Assembly (NCBI GenBank): GCA_037783415.1
Contig: JAZGTN010000028.1
Span: 620,001-684,000, forward strand
Length of the DNA stretch: 64,000 bases
Direction: 5' to 3'
Origin: Leptasterias polaris
Lineage: Eukaryota > Echinodermata > Asteroidea > Forcipulatida > Asteriidae
Within the stretch, counting starts at the first letter, position 1, and the number at the start of each line of letters is the position of its first letter. Made by a program: the position numbers and the translations under genes. Of this stretch, positions 47,416-58,702 are shown in pieces. The notes beneath the pieces are model-generated. The model had not been told where the DNA came from. It ran no database searches and was given only the letters and a program-made list of their open reading frames with translations.

Positions 47416-48123
47416 ATAACAATAAAGTAATTATGCTAAATGGTATAGTTTTAGCTGTGTTATCCAGTACAACATTTAACAGAGAAATGACAAATGTAAA
47501 ATTGTGTTCATGTTTTTTCCTCGACTTTAAGATTGGAAAACATTTAGCTTGTACACAAAGCCTGATAAAATCAGTTAAACCTGGGCAGCTTTCCAAGTCA
47601 AGCCATTAGCTATTGTCGACAAACAAATAAAATTACACGAACACTGTTTATTTAATCGGCATGATCTACCGGGATCTGTGGACCTTTAAAACGCGCCTCG
47701 TTACCCGTGTAATGGGGCGTACCCTTAACTCCTGATTGCATCCATTTATTATTTCAATTCCGGGAACTAAAGGTTAAACGGATGGTCACCAGATTTTATT
47801 GATCTAAGAATCACTTTTATTAATTGTTCTTCTGAGAGCACTGGGGGCTCAGTGCACTTTTCTGTTAATACCGGCTAAAAGGGAGAATTGATGACAAAGC
47901 CACAATATAATTGTGCACCCCAATGAGAGCTCGTGCTGTAGCTAAGCACCACACCAAATTGAAAAACGGACTGTTGTATGAAAAGCAGTTTAAAAGGAAG
48001 CCAACACATTCCATGTTAATCGTGATAGAACTGGACAGAAGTTACAGTTAAAACCCATCGGGGCTGAAACATGTAGAAGCAGTTATTAATGTTTCACTTC
48101 CATTTGACTATTATCGATGTTTT
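47416..48123. other. No recognisable feature
   Basis: Unique-looking sequence; overlapping ORFs without domains. Confidence 0.5.
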
Positions 48124-48567
48124 CTATAGCGCAAGGGCGTCGATCGCTACTGAAAAGTAGGGGGGACGGGCGAGCAAGTCTTGACAAAATACATATTACA
48201 TTATTTGCACCCCCTATTACTTTTACATTTAATTCTGTGTTACACTTGTTCCCTATTTTTGTTTGACCAGGAGGCGAGTTACAGGGGGTGATATTTAACA
48301 ATAACATCACCCGAAATGGTGTTTGGGCCTGGCTTTCCCTTATGTAAAACCGAGATTCTACCAAATACAAACATGCTTCGGGAGTCCGGCGTTTATCGTG
48401 TGTCAGCTTGAAGTTCTTCGAAAAAACAAAATACTGCTTCTTCGACAAATCTTGTCATGACCCAAACTGCTCATATTAATAATGGATTTTACTACATTTT
48501 TTGCGTTGTGCGATTGTAACAATTTGAACAAAGATATTGACAAAATAGGGAGACCGCCAACATAGGG

Positions 48568-48680
48568 CTATAGATAGCTCAGTTGGTAGAGCGCCGGCAC
48601 GTTAAACCGGAGGTCGTTGGTTCAAATCCCGCTCTAGTCAATTTTTCTTTGTTCAACCCAAAATCAATTTGAAAACACAT
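48568..48680 (+). mobile_element. tRNA-like SINE inside the hAT element
   Basis: The A box TAGCTCAGTTGG (48575-48586) and B box GGTTCAAATCC (48619-48629) are intact. The arm GCCGGCACGTTAAACCGG does not fold as a proper anticodon arm, and the acceptor ends do not pair fully, so this is a SINE head rather than a tRNA gene. It is followed by TCAATTTTTCTTTGTTCAAC, also present in the 42.2-kb copy. Confidence 0.8.
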
Positions 48681-49044
48681 TTGCACATGGGCGCACACAC
48701 AGACAGACTTCCTTTGTGGAGGGATCGTGTACCGTACATTATAGCATACACAAATGACGCATAACTTGAATGCTAACAAGGTATATATGTAAGCGGGATT
48801 TTGGCGTTCATGTCTTGGACGAAACTTGTCGTCTATTGTCTGTATTATAGAAACGGAAATAGGCCAAAAATACCATTCTGCGCGTGGTCCATCAGAACAA
48901 AAGATGAAAATGAAGAAAACATTTCACCGTTTGTTCGCTATTCTTTTATTTGAACAAAAATTGTAATGAAATATTAAATCTAGAAAATGGTGTATATTTT
49001 TTCATATTTTGTTGCATATTTCTAATGAACAGTCAATCAAAAAG

Positions 49045-49136
49045 TGGGGGGGGGGGACATCTGATATGCTGTCCCCCCCCAGTCTAAAAAGTGGGGGGGG
49101 GGACATGTCCCCCCCCCCCCCCCCCCCCCCCCCCCC
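49045..49136. repeat. G-run/C-run inverted block
   Basis: Two AAAAAGTGGGG-type G-runs alternate with C-runs; the last C-run exceeds 30 bases. It could fold strongly or form quadruplexes, and its exact length is unreliable in most sequencing. Confidence 0.9.
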
Positions 49137-49168
49137 GTCCCCCACCCATCGACGCCCTTGCTATAGCG

Positions 49169-49904
49169 GAGCAATTTAGACATTACGGGGTGTCGATGTT
49201 CCGTAGAGTTATTTTGAGAAATGTATTTCCAACGTGAATCAAATTGCACAAACAATAATATTTGAAGGAAACAACACTTGAGAAAATAGTTTGTTAAATG
49301 GCGGTCACATGATATGTCTAATTGTTACCATAGCAATATTGGCTCTGTTTGTTTGCGAAGAAGAAGTGTTGCACGAAAATATAATACGGTAACGGAGCGT
49401 CTCAAAAGTCAAGCACGTTCTGCGCGCAAAAGTGCATTTCCGCGGGCACACGCCAACAACTCTTTGGACCGCCAAAACGCTGGACCGCACCATTGTGCCG
49501 AACTACCGGAGCAATCTTGCATGAATGAATACATGCATTAGTATCTGCACTTTTGAGGCGCTCCCTAAGCTAGCAGTTTACATCTGTGTCGATTTTTAAT
49601 TTTAAAACGTTAAAAAGAGTCTGTGCATTTGAAGAAATTAGGTTAATTGGCTCATATCACTTAATATTCTCTATTGTATTTCTGGGCTTATTAATGTACT
49701 TATTTAATTATCCCAATTCTTTGACAGCCATCGATGTGCTGGTCCTCAAAGCGAGATGAAAGTGATAGCCGTATCATTGTGTTGGATCCAGTAAGAATAC
49801 CGAGGAGTTACGGGAAGTAGGTCCTTCAAACATTCATTACATCAAAGGCTCTCCAAATTGTAAGTCATTCAAGATCTTTGATACAATTACCAAGTGCATT
49901 TATA
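49169..49904. other. No recognisable feature
   Basis: Unique-looking sequence. Confidence 0.5.
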
Positions 49905-50205
49905 AGCCATAATATCAATTATGCAAAAAGTAGGTCCGTGGACACCGCAGTCAGACTTCATACGGATTCTTATTCAAACCCAAATCATAATTTATTCATA
50001 ACATTATGGGCAGGCATTTAAAACTGCTAATAACACTGTCCAAACGTGGACCATAATATAATTGGCGATATATACCAAGTATGAAAAATGTAGATCATTA
50101 TAGACACCGCAGTCAGTCTAAGTTCTCCTGATTCTAACCCGAATCATAATACATTTATAACATTATGGGCTGTCATTTGAATGGCTAACAACGATATCTT
50201 AAAGT
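49905..50205 (+). repeat. Diverged ~162-bp tandem duplication
   Basis: GACACCGCAGTCAG occurs at 49941 and 50103, and ATAACATTATGGGC follows each at matching spacing. The flanks align with many differences. Weaker echoes (CAATATTATGGGC near 50,824) suggest an older, longer array. Confidence 0.7.
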
Positions 50206-52104
50206 GATATATAGTGTAACCATGGTTTTCATACCATATTCAAGCGGCTCATGGTGTGGACATTGTCAGGACAGAAATAGTAACAGTTCTCGTTGTCACT
50301 TGAATTTCATTTCATTCATAAAATGATAGTCTATTGACCAGTTGGCGATCCCAAGCAACCCGCCGGAATTTGATGTCAACTACTCATTGTCTATCCACTC
50401 ACGTTAGGATAACTAATAAGGTCATGTGTTTAATACCAGCTAACAGGAGTTTCTAATAAGGTAATAATGTAACCAAGCTGTTGATAACGAACATTCAAGT
50501 GATTCGTGGCGTACACACAAAGTGAGAACTAGACGTCGCAGTTGTATTTGGTCAAACTCTGGAGGTACTTCAATTTTCCGGATGATAAAACACACGCGTT
50601 GCGGCGTTTTGGGGGCTGGTGTCTGAGCCCTTTTCGGAAACTATTTGCCTATACTCTTGTCCACTGTGGTCAAAATGACCAAAAGGTACACCCTGAACCA
50701 GGGTAAGCTATCATTTTTTGAGCCCCAGAATTGCCAGAGTTTTCAAGTTATGCATTGGCATTATCTCTGCCGTATTATGGGCAGAGATATGATAAGGGCC
50801 CTTTTTAAAATCCAACTCATTCACAATATTATGGGCTAACAGTATGACCGGCCGATTTAAAAATAATATGAGCAATAAAGTGGGCCCTCTGTTAGTATCA
50901 ACACAATCTGTTGGCTAATGTGTACACCCCACGCAGAATGAATGAAGGGTCCTTATAATGTAACACGTCTCATAATTCATTTAAAACTGCCTCAGAGTGA
51001 CCCAAGTCACAACCCGGCCATTACTTTGCGTGTATATCTCATGTCAAAATAAACAGTGAATGTCTTTATTAAATTCGGACTGACGGTTCAGTCATACTAT
51101 TTATGAGCTCGGTGTGACTGACCGAACATATCACTGATTACTATTTTACCAATAAGGTATCCAAGGTTTTAGTATTATGGTCAATATGTGGCGAGTGTGT
51201 GGCAAGTAAATGTTTTTTTGAAAAGCATTTCGCATAGAACCCATAAGCAGCTACATGTTAGGTTTTGCCCACGCCGTGGCCGCTAGCGTCGATTCAAATC
51301 CGCCCAAACGGTTCCAGTAAAGCATAACCTCATGCGTTTTTCACCAACACCGCCACCAAGCGTTCAAATAAAGAAGCAAACAATTGCTCTCGTCTCAGCA
51401 TTGAACTGTAAATTGCAGTGATGTGTTTCTTGTGAAAAATAGGTTACTAGATTCTTGCAATTATAAGTTGATAACCTTAATAATAGCCAAGCTACCATGA
51501 ATATTCTATCATCATCATCATGTTAACGGTATCCCATTTCCTTTCTGGACCATGTGTGAGAGAAGTAAATTACACCCTTAATTCTTAATGTACGCTGTTG
51601 GCTGTTTCACACGAAGGCGTGTTTGGGTGAGTTGATAGTCCTGGAGCACATTTTGGGGTCTGTATTTTTAGAAGCACTATCCCCCTTGTGTACCTACACA
51701 GTAACACAGGTTATGACATCGTACTTGTTTAGAATTGAGTAAACCGCCCGCTTTCTGATGACGTCACTGTGACAAACCTTCTACGATGAGTTCATGGAAT
51801 GGGAGTGTTCACGGGTCCTGAATGATTTAGTTCAAATACATGGTACATTGTTATCAAACGGCATGAAGATGCTAACTTGAAGTTAACCCCCCCCCAAAAA
51901 AAAGTAATACTGACCTTTTCGTTTCCATCAGCAGTCAGCATTTTTTATCTTGGTCTGAGCTGAGTTGGTTGCTCTCTGTGTGAGATTTGTATTATGCTTA
52001 CCTCTATATTTTTTAATATTTGTAAATGCAATACTTTTATTCATTGGCATACAGAAACTTCTGGTTATTATAATTCCTATGTCTTCTCCACCTTGTCCCT
52101 TTTT
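50206..52104. other. No recognisable gene
   Basis: Unique-looking apart from possible decayed copies of the 162-bp unit up to about 50,850. Confidence 0.45.
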
Positions 52105-52200
52105 GTTGTTTTCGGGTCACTGTCCCAGAGATGGGTCAGGCCCTATGAGACCCGGGTCCGGGTCAATAATTTACCTGACCCGGAAGTGTTTAGAGTGTAC
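52105..52200. mobile_element. GGGTCA-family element, copy E (right end)
   Basis: CGGGTCACTGTCCCAGAGATGGGTCAGG-like core (written in part) is followed by GAGACCCGGGTCCGGGTCAA, then TGACCCGGAAGTGTTTAGAG and TGTAC, the family's terminal motif. The left end is not recognisable. Confidence 0.65.
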
Positions 52201-54194
52201 TTGCCTTGGATTGTTTGTTGCCAGTAATTACAGGTGAATAAAACATATAAAGAAGTGGGTAGGGTTATTAAGTTTCACAACTCTGCATTGCACATCACTT
52301 GCGTTGCTGAGTTTGAAAAAACGGATTTGCATCTCACAGGACTCTGGTTATATAAACGATATGACTGGCGTCATGTTGCCCAGTTGGTTAAATGAGGATG
52401 CAATTAACGGTGTGCAGAAAACTGATTTATTACCAAACACCTGGGAATTTATATACAACGCCTGGCCATAAAGAAAGTTGAGTGGATTCGATTGGTAATA
52501 ATGTATACAACCTAAAACAAAAAGATAAAAACAAAACATGTGGCTCTACCGTCCCAAATGTATGTAAGACACCTCGGTTTGACCACGGTGCCGAAAATTG
52601 ATATGTATAGTAGCTTTGAACAGATACCATAATTTAGATAACTTTTCTGATTTTTAAAAATATTTTTTATAAGGAATCATAGCTAACCTTAAGACAATCG
52701 GTACCTTTTTAGTAACATGACACCTTACATTGGGTGTTCTCATCAAGTTTGTTGGGTTAGGCATAGTGTTTATAGTCACTAAGACGTGTTAGCATTATAA
52801 GATAATATACACGTACGTGAAGCTTTTATCTTCAGTGAGTTACTCACGGTTTAATAAATCGGTAAATCTGTATTGCATTATAGCTATTAAAGTACACGAT
52901 TGAATCAGCGATCAAAAGATAACATCACAATAGAGATACACTTAAAAGCACTTACGTTGACCGAGCTCAAATATTGTCGGATAGTGGCCCGCGATCTTTG
53001 GTATTTCATCCCCAAAGTCACTGAAACGAACACGATGTGACTGGACTAGAGTGTAAATCAGAAATGCAGTGCTTTTTGCAGAATTACTATTTTTGGGTGC
53101 TTTTTAAAGACTTATAGATTCTGGCGCTCCACAAACAAATCGATGGCGTTGAATTTCGACGCAAAAATAACTAGAATGGCGTATTTCTCTAAAGGCCACC
53201 CCAGGGGAAAAGTGGGATTTGCTGGTAGACGCAGAGACGAAATCTGCCCTGCGGCTACGAGCCTTTCCTTTTGTTCATTTTTCAATGTACTTGATCACAC
53301 TCTGTATTTTTCTTTCCGTGTAATTCATTTTCGCACCTGCTTTCATCACGCCCGATTCATTATTCTTTTGTTGGCGTATATTGACTGCTGGACTTTTAAT
53401 CTAAAAACAAATCCAGGAGGTTACTTGTGGCCGAGTAAGAGAAGTCTCTCTCTCTTATTCAAATCTTTCAGCAGAATATTTCTCCATTCGCATTTGAAAC
53501 GTAAGATAAGGCATGATTTGAATACAAATACAAGATGGAGTGGAGATTGGCCGATACGTTATAGTTTGCGCACCTGTACAGTCACGAGAACATGTGTCAA
53601 CAGGCGAAGTTAACCAGTTAGCAGTGGGAAAACAGAACCAGTCTAGACTCACGTGGAACTGGTAATAAGCACATGCCGTAACTTTATTGGCTTAACACGG
53701 GCAAACCTTGCTAAGCAAAAGTAGGCTACTGGTCAAAAAGGTCTTATAGTTCATCGTGACTATAATTATGCCTTTTTATATTTGCGCCTCGTAAATAGTT
53801 TGCGATTTAAACAATATAGATAATTCTGGTTAACATGTCAACAAAGATTCAAACAAGTAACACCTATCATCGACGACAAGTACTTGGTGTTTTCAAAATT
53901 TTCTAAGAAGTCTTTAGTAATAGCGTTTTTTTTCAAAAGAAAAACTACCTACAAATGTCACATCCAACAATAAGAAGATATCATGCACAAATAAATGGGC
54001 AACAGAGTCCACTACATTAATTGTGAAAGGCACTTTCGCATTTCGGAAACAACATGCCGGTCAATAAAAAAAACATATTTCAAGATGAATTACCTTACGA
54101 TGAAAAAAAGAGAGCTCGCAACTAGATCATAAATCACATACAAAAAGGTGAAGCTTAATTGCCAACCGTTAATGAGTGTCAAACTACATCATTT
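52201..54194. other. No recognisable gene
   Basis: Unique-looking. A 156-codon ORF at 53,143-53,613 has no recognisable domain or codon bias and is probably chance. Confidence 0.45.
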
Positions 54195-54382
54195 AACGTC
54201 AATTCACGTCATTTAACGTCAATTAACGTCAACCCTTGTCACGCTAATGTCTATGGCACAAAGGTACAAATTAGTGCAGAACCATTATCCTGTTCAACAA
54301 AAAATCAATCTTCATATACACGACGTAAACGTCAATTAAGTCATGAAATAAAACTTCCTACACTGACGTAAACGTCATTTCA
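54195..54382 (+). repeat. Cluster of ACGTCA/TGACGT motifs
   Basis: TTAACGTCAATT-type units occur in tandem at about 54,195-54,232. ACGTAAACGTCA..AGTCATGAAATAAAAC occurs twice at about 54,322-54,395. ACGTCA is the half-site of CRE/ATF-type bZIP factors, but here the motif may simply be a short-period repeat. No adjacent promoter or gene was found. Confidence 0.6.
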
Positions 54383-55290
54383 GTCATGAAATAAAACATC
54401 ATGCAAACATTGACTCTGAAACAGGTGACAATAAAGGCCATGTTTCATTTGTTTTACACACGCGTATTGATGAACTTCATTGCCGAAACGAATGATACCA
54501 GTTGCCAAACTTCAAACCAAGTCAATATTCCCGTTAACACACGTATACCCTATAGTTTGTGTTCTTCAATTATAATTACTCAAACCGTTACTTTTAATCT
54601 TGGAGACATTTCGCCAATGTCAATGTTTTGTCTGATATCAATCGTGGCTTTATTGCCTGGCATTATGGCTGGGCTACATAAACATAATTATGCATGATTG
54701 ATATACTAGCGCGGCAACAATAACGAGGTTCTTTGGCAAATAATTACACAATTTGTATAGCACCAATTATTTTGCGATCAAATACCCTCCGTCAGTAATT
54801 GAGGCAAACGGTATCACCATTTGGCGGTTAAACTGATGATGAGTTAATGATAAATTGTATGAAAGTTATATATAAATGTTAATAAAGGAATACAAAGTAC
54901 ACACTGGAAGCATATTTCTGTCCACAGGCTTTGTATCCGTTTTTGTGATTGTAGGAAATAAAACAACTTCCAATTTTGACCCTTTTTTTTTGGGGGGGGG
55001 GGGGTTTGTTTTATTTATTATTTGTAGGTCCTATAATACATTTTTGGTTCCCCCATGTCCTACCGTATTGATTTTAATGTCAGATAGATATGTCGTAACT
55101 TTAACTCCCAGGTCTAGGGTGAAACGTTGAATATTTATCAGGTTGTTAGAAAGGTGCGCCGATAAAGAAACATTTGTCTAAAACCACTTATTAACCTTAG
55201 GCCTACAATATTGCTATCGAAATCGTTATTATGCTACCCAAAACACCTTTTGGTCAACGTGATTGTTTCTCTTTTTATCAGTATACAATG
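54383..55290. other. No recognisable feature
   Basis: Unique-looking; T-run and G-run at about 54,981-55,004. Confidence 0.5.
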
Positions 55291-55325
55291 TACACTATGA
55301 AAACTCCCGGGTCAGGATTTTGTGT
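55291..55325. mobile_element. GGGTCA-family element, copy F (solo end)
   Basis: TACACTATGAAAACTCCCGG, then GTCAGGATTTTG is a terminal motif only; the rest of the element is absent. Confidence 0.55.
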
Positions 55326-55478
55326 CCTCACTGAACAAAATTTGACAGAAGATTCTGCTTCAAAACGAAAGAAATAAATGTAACAAACTTTCGCGTATGC
55401 CATCGACGATACACAAACGCATGTAACGTGCATTGGCGATGGTCGTGAGATAATGTCGAGATCTCGACAATAATTAGG

Positions 55479-56080
55479 TTAGGCCAAGTAAAAAAAAAAA
55501 AAAGTTTCTCGTTCCCACCCGCATCCTTTTTGGCCGCCGCCTCCTTTTTTTACTATTTACTATTTTCAGAAAAAATGGGGAAAAAACAAACATAATAATA
55601 ATGGAAAAAAAGAATCTTAAATTAGATTTTTTTGAAGATTTAAAGCTGAAATCATATTTTTTTGATTAAACTGAGTGACACCTCTGATATATTGAATCTC
55701 CTGAATCCAGTTAGATGGGCCAAAATAGCAGCTTTGCCTCAAGAATTCCCATCTTTCTCATTAATATATCATCAGTGTCTTGGCACCAAACCCAGCTGGG
55801 CGTTCTTTTCAGAGCGGACAGCAACTGTTGTCGAAGGTGATGGTGCTGCGATTCTGCAGTGAAGGGTCTTACAAATCATTTGTTTTGTCATAAATTGCAT
55901 CAGTATACTCAAATAGCACAATATCTATGAATAAATATACCTTGGCCAGCCATATTTAGCATGGCGGCCGTCTTGGAAAAATAGCTAAAAATTGAAAAAT
56001 AGTAAATAGTAACGCCCTGCCTCCTCCTTTTTTTGAAAAAGTCCGGACGAGAAACTCGTTACTTTTTTTACTTGGCCTTA
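55479..56080. mobile_element. Harbinger-type MITE with TTA duplication
   Basis: TTA at 55479-55481 and 56078-56080 flank a 596-bp element whose ends are inverted: GGCCAAGTAAAAAAA then GTTTCTCGT on the left, and ACGAGAAACTCG then TTTTTTTACTTGGCC on the right. The inverted match resumes at CTATTTACTATTTTC, giving long imperfect arms. A 3-bp TTA duplication fits PIF/Harbinger. The short plus-strand ORF inside is not a transposase. Confidence 0.85.
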
Positions 56081-57559
56081 AGTTTTAGTTTTCAATTAAC
56101 TACCATTAGTCAACGGTGGATTTTTGTGTGCGAAATACCTTAAATCAAAGCTTTTAATTTTCCTTATGATGTATTTAAACAAGAAGAAGCTAAATTAGGC
56201 GCCTTGTCTATTTACATCACTCACAGCATATACAAAGTCAATTACACCAGCCATGAACAGTGTTATTAATAATTATACTCTACTCTCCTATTATTCAGTG
56301 TTATTTCTACTCTACTCTTCTCTGGCTTTTACGTCCTAATTGTGACGTTGGATGTCAAACCCACCCACCACTTTTATGTAATCATGTTTTATACTAGTTA
56401 GAAACTATTAGCTTAAAAATGATAACTCTAAGCTAATTCATCAATAAAACCTACATTCAAACCTGTGCGCAATGACATATTCTGTAAAATTATAGTTTTA
56501 ACGTACACTTTTGCATTAGTTTATTGGTATGATTTCATACAGAGATTTGTATACAACGCTTTATGATAAGTAATGCAAACATTTCATTTATGGGATTTTG
56601 ACAAATACTTATTTCCAAAATCTTATCGTACAATAAAATAATAACAGTATTAATGATAACAAATACATACAATTGCGAATGTTTGAGTGATCCTCTAGAA
56701 AACAGACAAGACTGTAAATTACGCCCGATAATTTTGTTATAAGCCAATTAAAAATTGTCTGCGGACGTCCCAGTACATGTAAATACACTGTCAGATGATC
56801 AGCAGATTTATTGCGACATTGACAATCAGCTGAAAAGACATTACGAGTCTATAGTTGATCACACTACACCTTGTTACAATAACAGGATTGGCATTAGGCT
56901 TTCCAAGTGAGATAGATCACTCTTCTTGTAACTCGCCATTGTGGCACGTTAACAACACCTTACCCGAGTCAAGGGAAATCAACTTGAAGAAGTGAACAAA
57001 TTTGCATTTTGAATACATCCTAGTGAATCTTAATGGTGTTGTCAGAGGCAGGGTGAATAATCATATATTTAGGTTATAATAGGCTGTATCTTTTGGCCAA
57101 CGGAGACTACACTTTGCATTTAAATGGCGGCTAGCTACCCACTACTCCGACCTATAGAATTTAAACTGTTCATCCTCTGCACTGTTCCGTGCTGGTTTCA
57201 TCGCGACGGATTCAGTCATTTTCCAGATTGCTTTTCCACGTGGGAAGAAGCTAAAGAAAGAAAGCAAGTGTTATAATTACCTGACTCTGTAGTTTGTTTG
57301 TATTTTCTATTTTAGAGCTATCAGAAGTATGTTAGCACATCAGCCAGTTTTAGTTTTTCTCGGTGCTGAAATCAAACGACTTTCGAAGACATGGTTGTGG
57401 GGGCGGAGGGTTGGGGCGAAGAAGTATTTGTGCTGACAAGCGCGTCCATTGCTCGTTTTTGGTTTTGTTCCCCTTCCCTTTTTTGGTCTATATCGGAAAA
57501 GCCCGAGGTTCGAGCTATTTTGAGCCAAAAAGTGTTTAGAATTCGGGCTGCAATAGGTA
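56081..57559. other. No recognisable feature
   Basis: Unique-looking sequence. Confidence 0.5.
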
Positions 57560-57758
57560 TACAGTGCGAGTCAAAAAAAACCTATACACTTTTAAAATTG
57601 CCCATTGTTTTATTGTGTAGCAATATAGATAAGATATTTTCATATGTACTTGTAAAGTCACTCTTTGTGCTTCTTTTGGTGCCAGTTTCACTGAATTGGA
57701 TTTCATGCTATACTGCACATGAGGCGCATACCTCATGTGCAGTCAGGCATGAAATCCA
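57560..57758. repeat. Mariner-like end plus 28-bp-arm hairpin
   Basis: TACAGTGCGAGTCAAAAAAA (57,560-57,579) resembles a Tc1/mariner terminal repeat next to TA; no inverted partner is seen. At 57697-57758, TGGATTTCATGC..CTGCACATGAGG and its inverse form a hairpin with a four-base mismatch and a small loop. It abuts the 42-bp array. Confidence 0.5.
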
Positions 57759-58175
57759 TTGATGTCTGAGGTTACATTTAGGTACAAGGCTTTGGCGACA
57801 GTGATGTCTGAGGTTACATTTAGGTACAAGGCTTTGGCGACAGTGATGTCTGAGGTTACATTTAGGTACAAGGCTTTGGCGACATTGATGTCTGAGGTTA
57901 CATTTAGGTACAAGGCTTTGGCGACAGTGATGTCTGAGCTACATTTAGGTACAAGGCTTTGGCGACATTGATGTCTGAGCTACATTTTCGACAAGGCTTT
58001 GGCGACAGTGATGTCTGAGCTACATTTAGGTACAAGGCTTTGGCGACAGTGATGTCTGAGGGTACATTTAGGTACAAGGCTTTGGCGACAGTGATGTCTG
58101 AGCTTCATTTAGGTACAAGGCTTTGGCGACAGTGATGTCTGAGGTTACTTTTAGTGCAAGGTTGGGCTACAATAA
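57759..58175 (+). repeat. 42-bp tandem array, ten copies
   Basis: Units starting GATGTCTGAGGTTACATTTA, then GGTACAAGGCTTTGGCGACA begin at 57761, 57803, 57845, 57887, 57929, 57970, 58010, 58051, 58093 and 58134. The first five are exactly 42 bp, and later ones lose one or two bases. A multiple-of-three period keeps a plus frame open (MSEVTFRYKALAT repeated) until the first deletion. No start context or domain, so non-coding is more likely. Confidence 0.95.
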
Positions 58176-58702
58176 GGTCTTGGCTAACTTTAAGGGCCGC
58201 TCAGATGAATTAACTCTGGCCAAAAACCGGTAAATTATAAAGTTGCCACTATTTTATGACTTTACGCCTTTAGTTCCTCATCATTCATAATCTAAGTAAT
58301 GCAAAAACGTACCCAGATGTAATTAATCAGTTAATTTGAACACAAGGGGTTGATAAGTGCGTGAGATAAAGTTTCAGCATCCTTCCGTTTCCAGGAACAT
58401 TAATCTTGCATCTTGTCGTTAGAGTCAAACACTGAACGATTTGATTAATGAAGGTGAGGAACGATTCTGATTCGTTTTTGTATTTATTTTTAATTTTTTC
58501 ACATTTTAAATGACACCAACTTTTATCAAACAAACAAGCCGAATGATATCATATTAACACGATGCTCCATTAGGAATACCCGTTGAATAATAATGTAATG
58601 ATGTAGTGTAAAACAAATGATTACATTATAAACCATCGTGGAGCCAAGATATTATGACATTAGCGAACTAAACTTTGATATTTTTATGAGTCAACAGGTG
58701 AA
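58176..58702. other. No recognisable feature
   Basis: The first part (GGCTAACTTTAAGGGCCGC to about 58,200) is the inverse of the palindrome's flank at 37,700; the rest is unique-looking. Confidence 0.5.

Larger units (their letters stand above)
48124..49168. mobile_element. hAT-type non-autonomous transposon
   Basis: An 8-bp direct repeat CTATAGCG (48124-48131 and 49161-49168) flanks a 1,029-bp element. It starts CAAGGGCGTCGAT and ends with the inverse ATCGACGCCCTTG. Both subterminal regions have a long G-run or C-run (GGGGGGACGGG left, CCGTCCCCCACCC right). An 8-bp duplication and CA(A/G)GGG ends are typical of the hAT superfamily. No transposase was seen, so movement depended on a related element elsewhere. 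It carries a SINE insertion. Confidence 0.9.

Noticed and set aside
48568..48640. Functional tRNA gene
   Set aside because: The A and B boxes are good, but the anticodon arm and acceptor do not fold, and a second diverged copy with the same 3' extension exists.
53143..53613. 156-codon ORF
   Set aside because: No recognisable domain, no splice or promoter context, and a composition like chance reading of this DNA.
57759..57971. Repetitive ORF with MSEVTFRYKALAT units
   Set aside because: It exists only because the repeat period is a multiple of three and ends when a copy loses one base.
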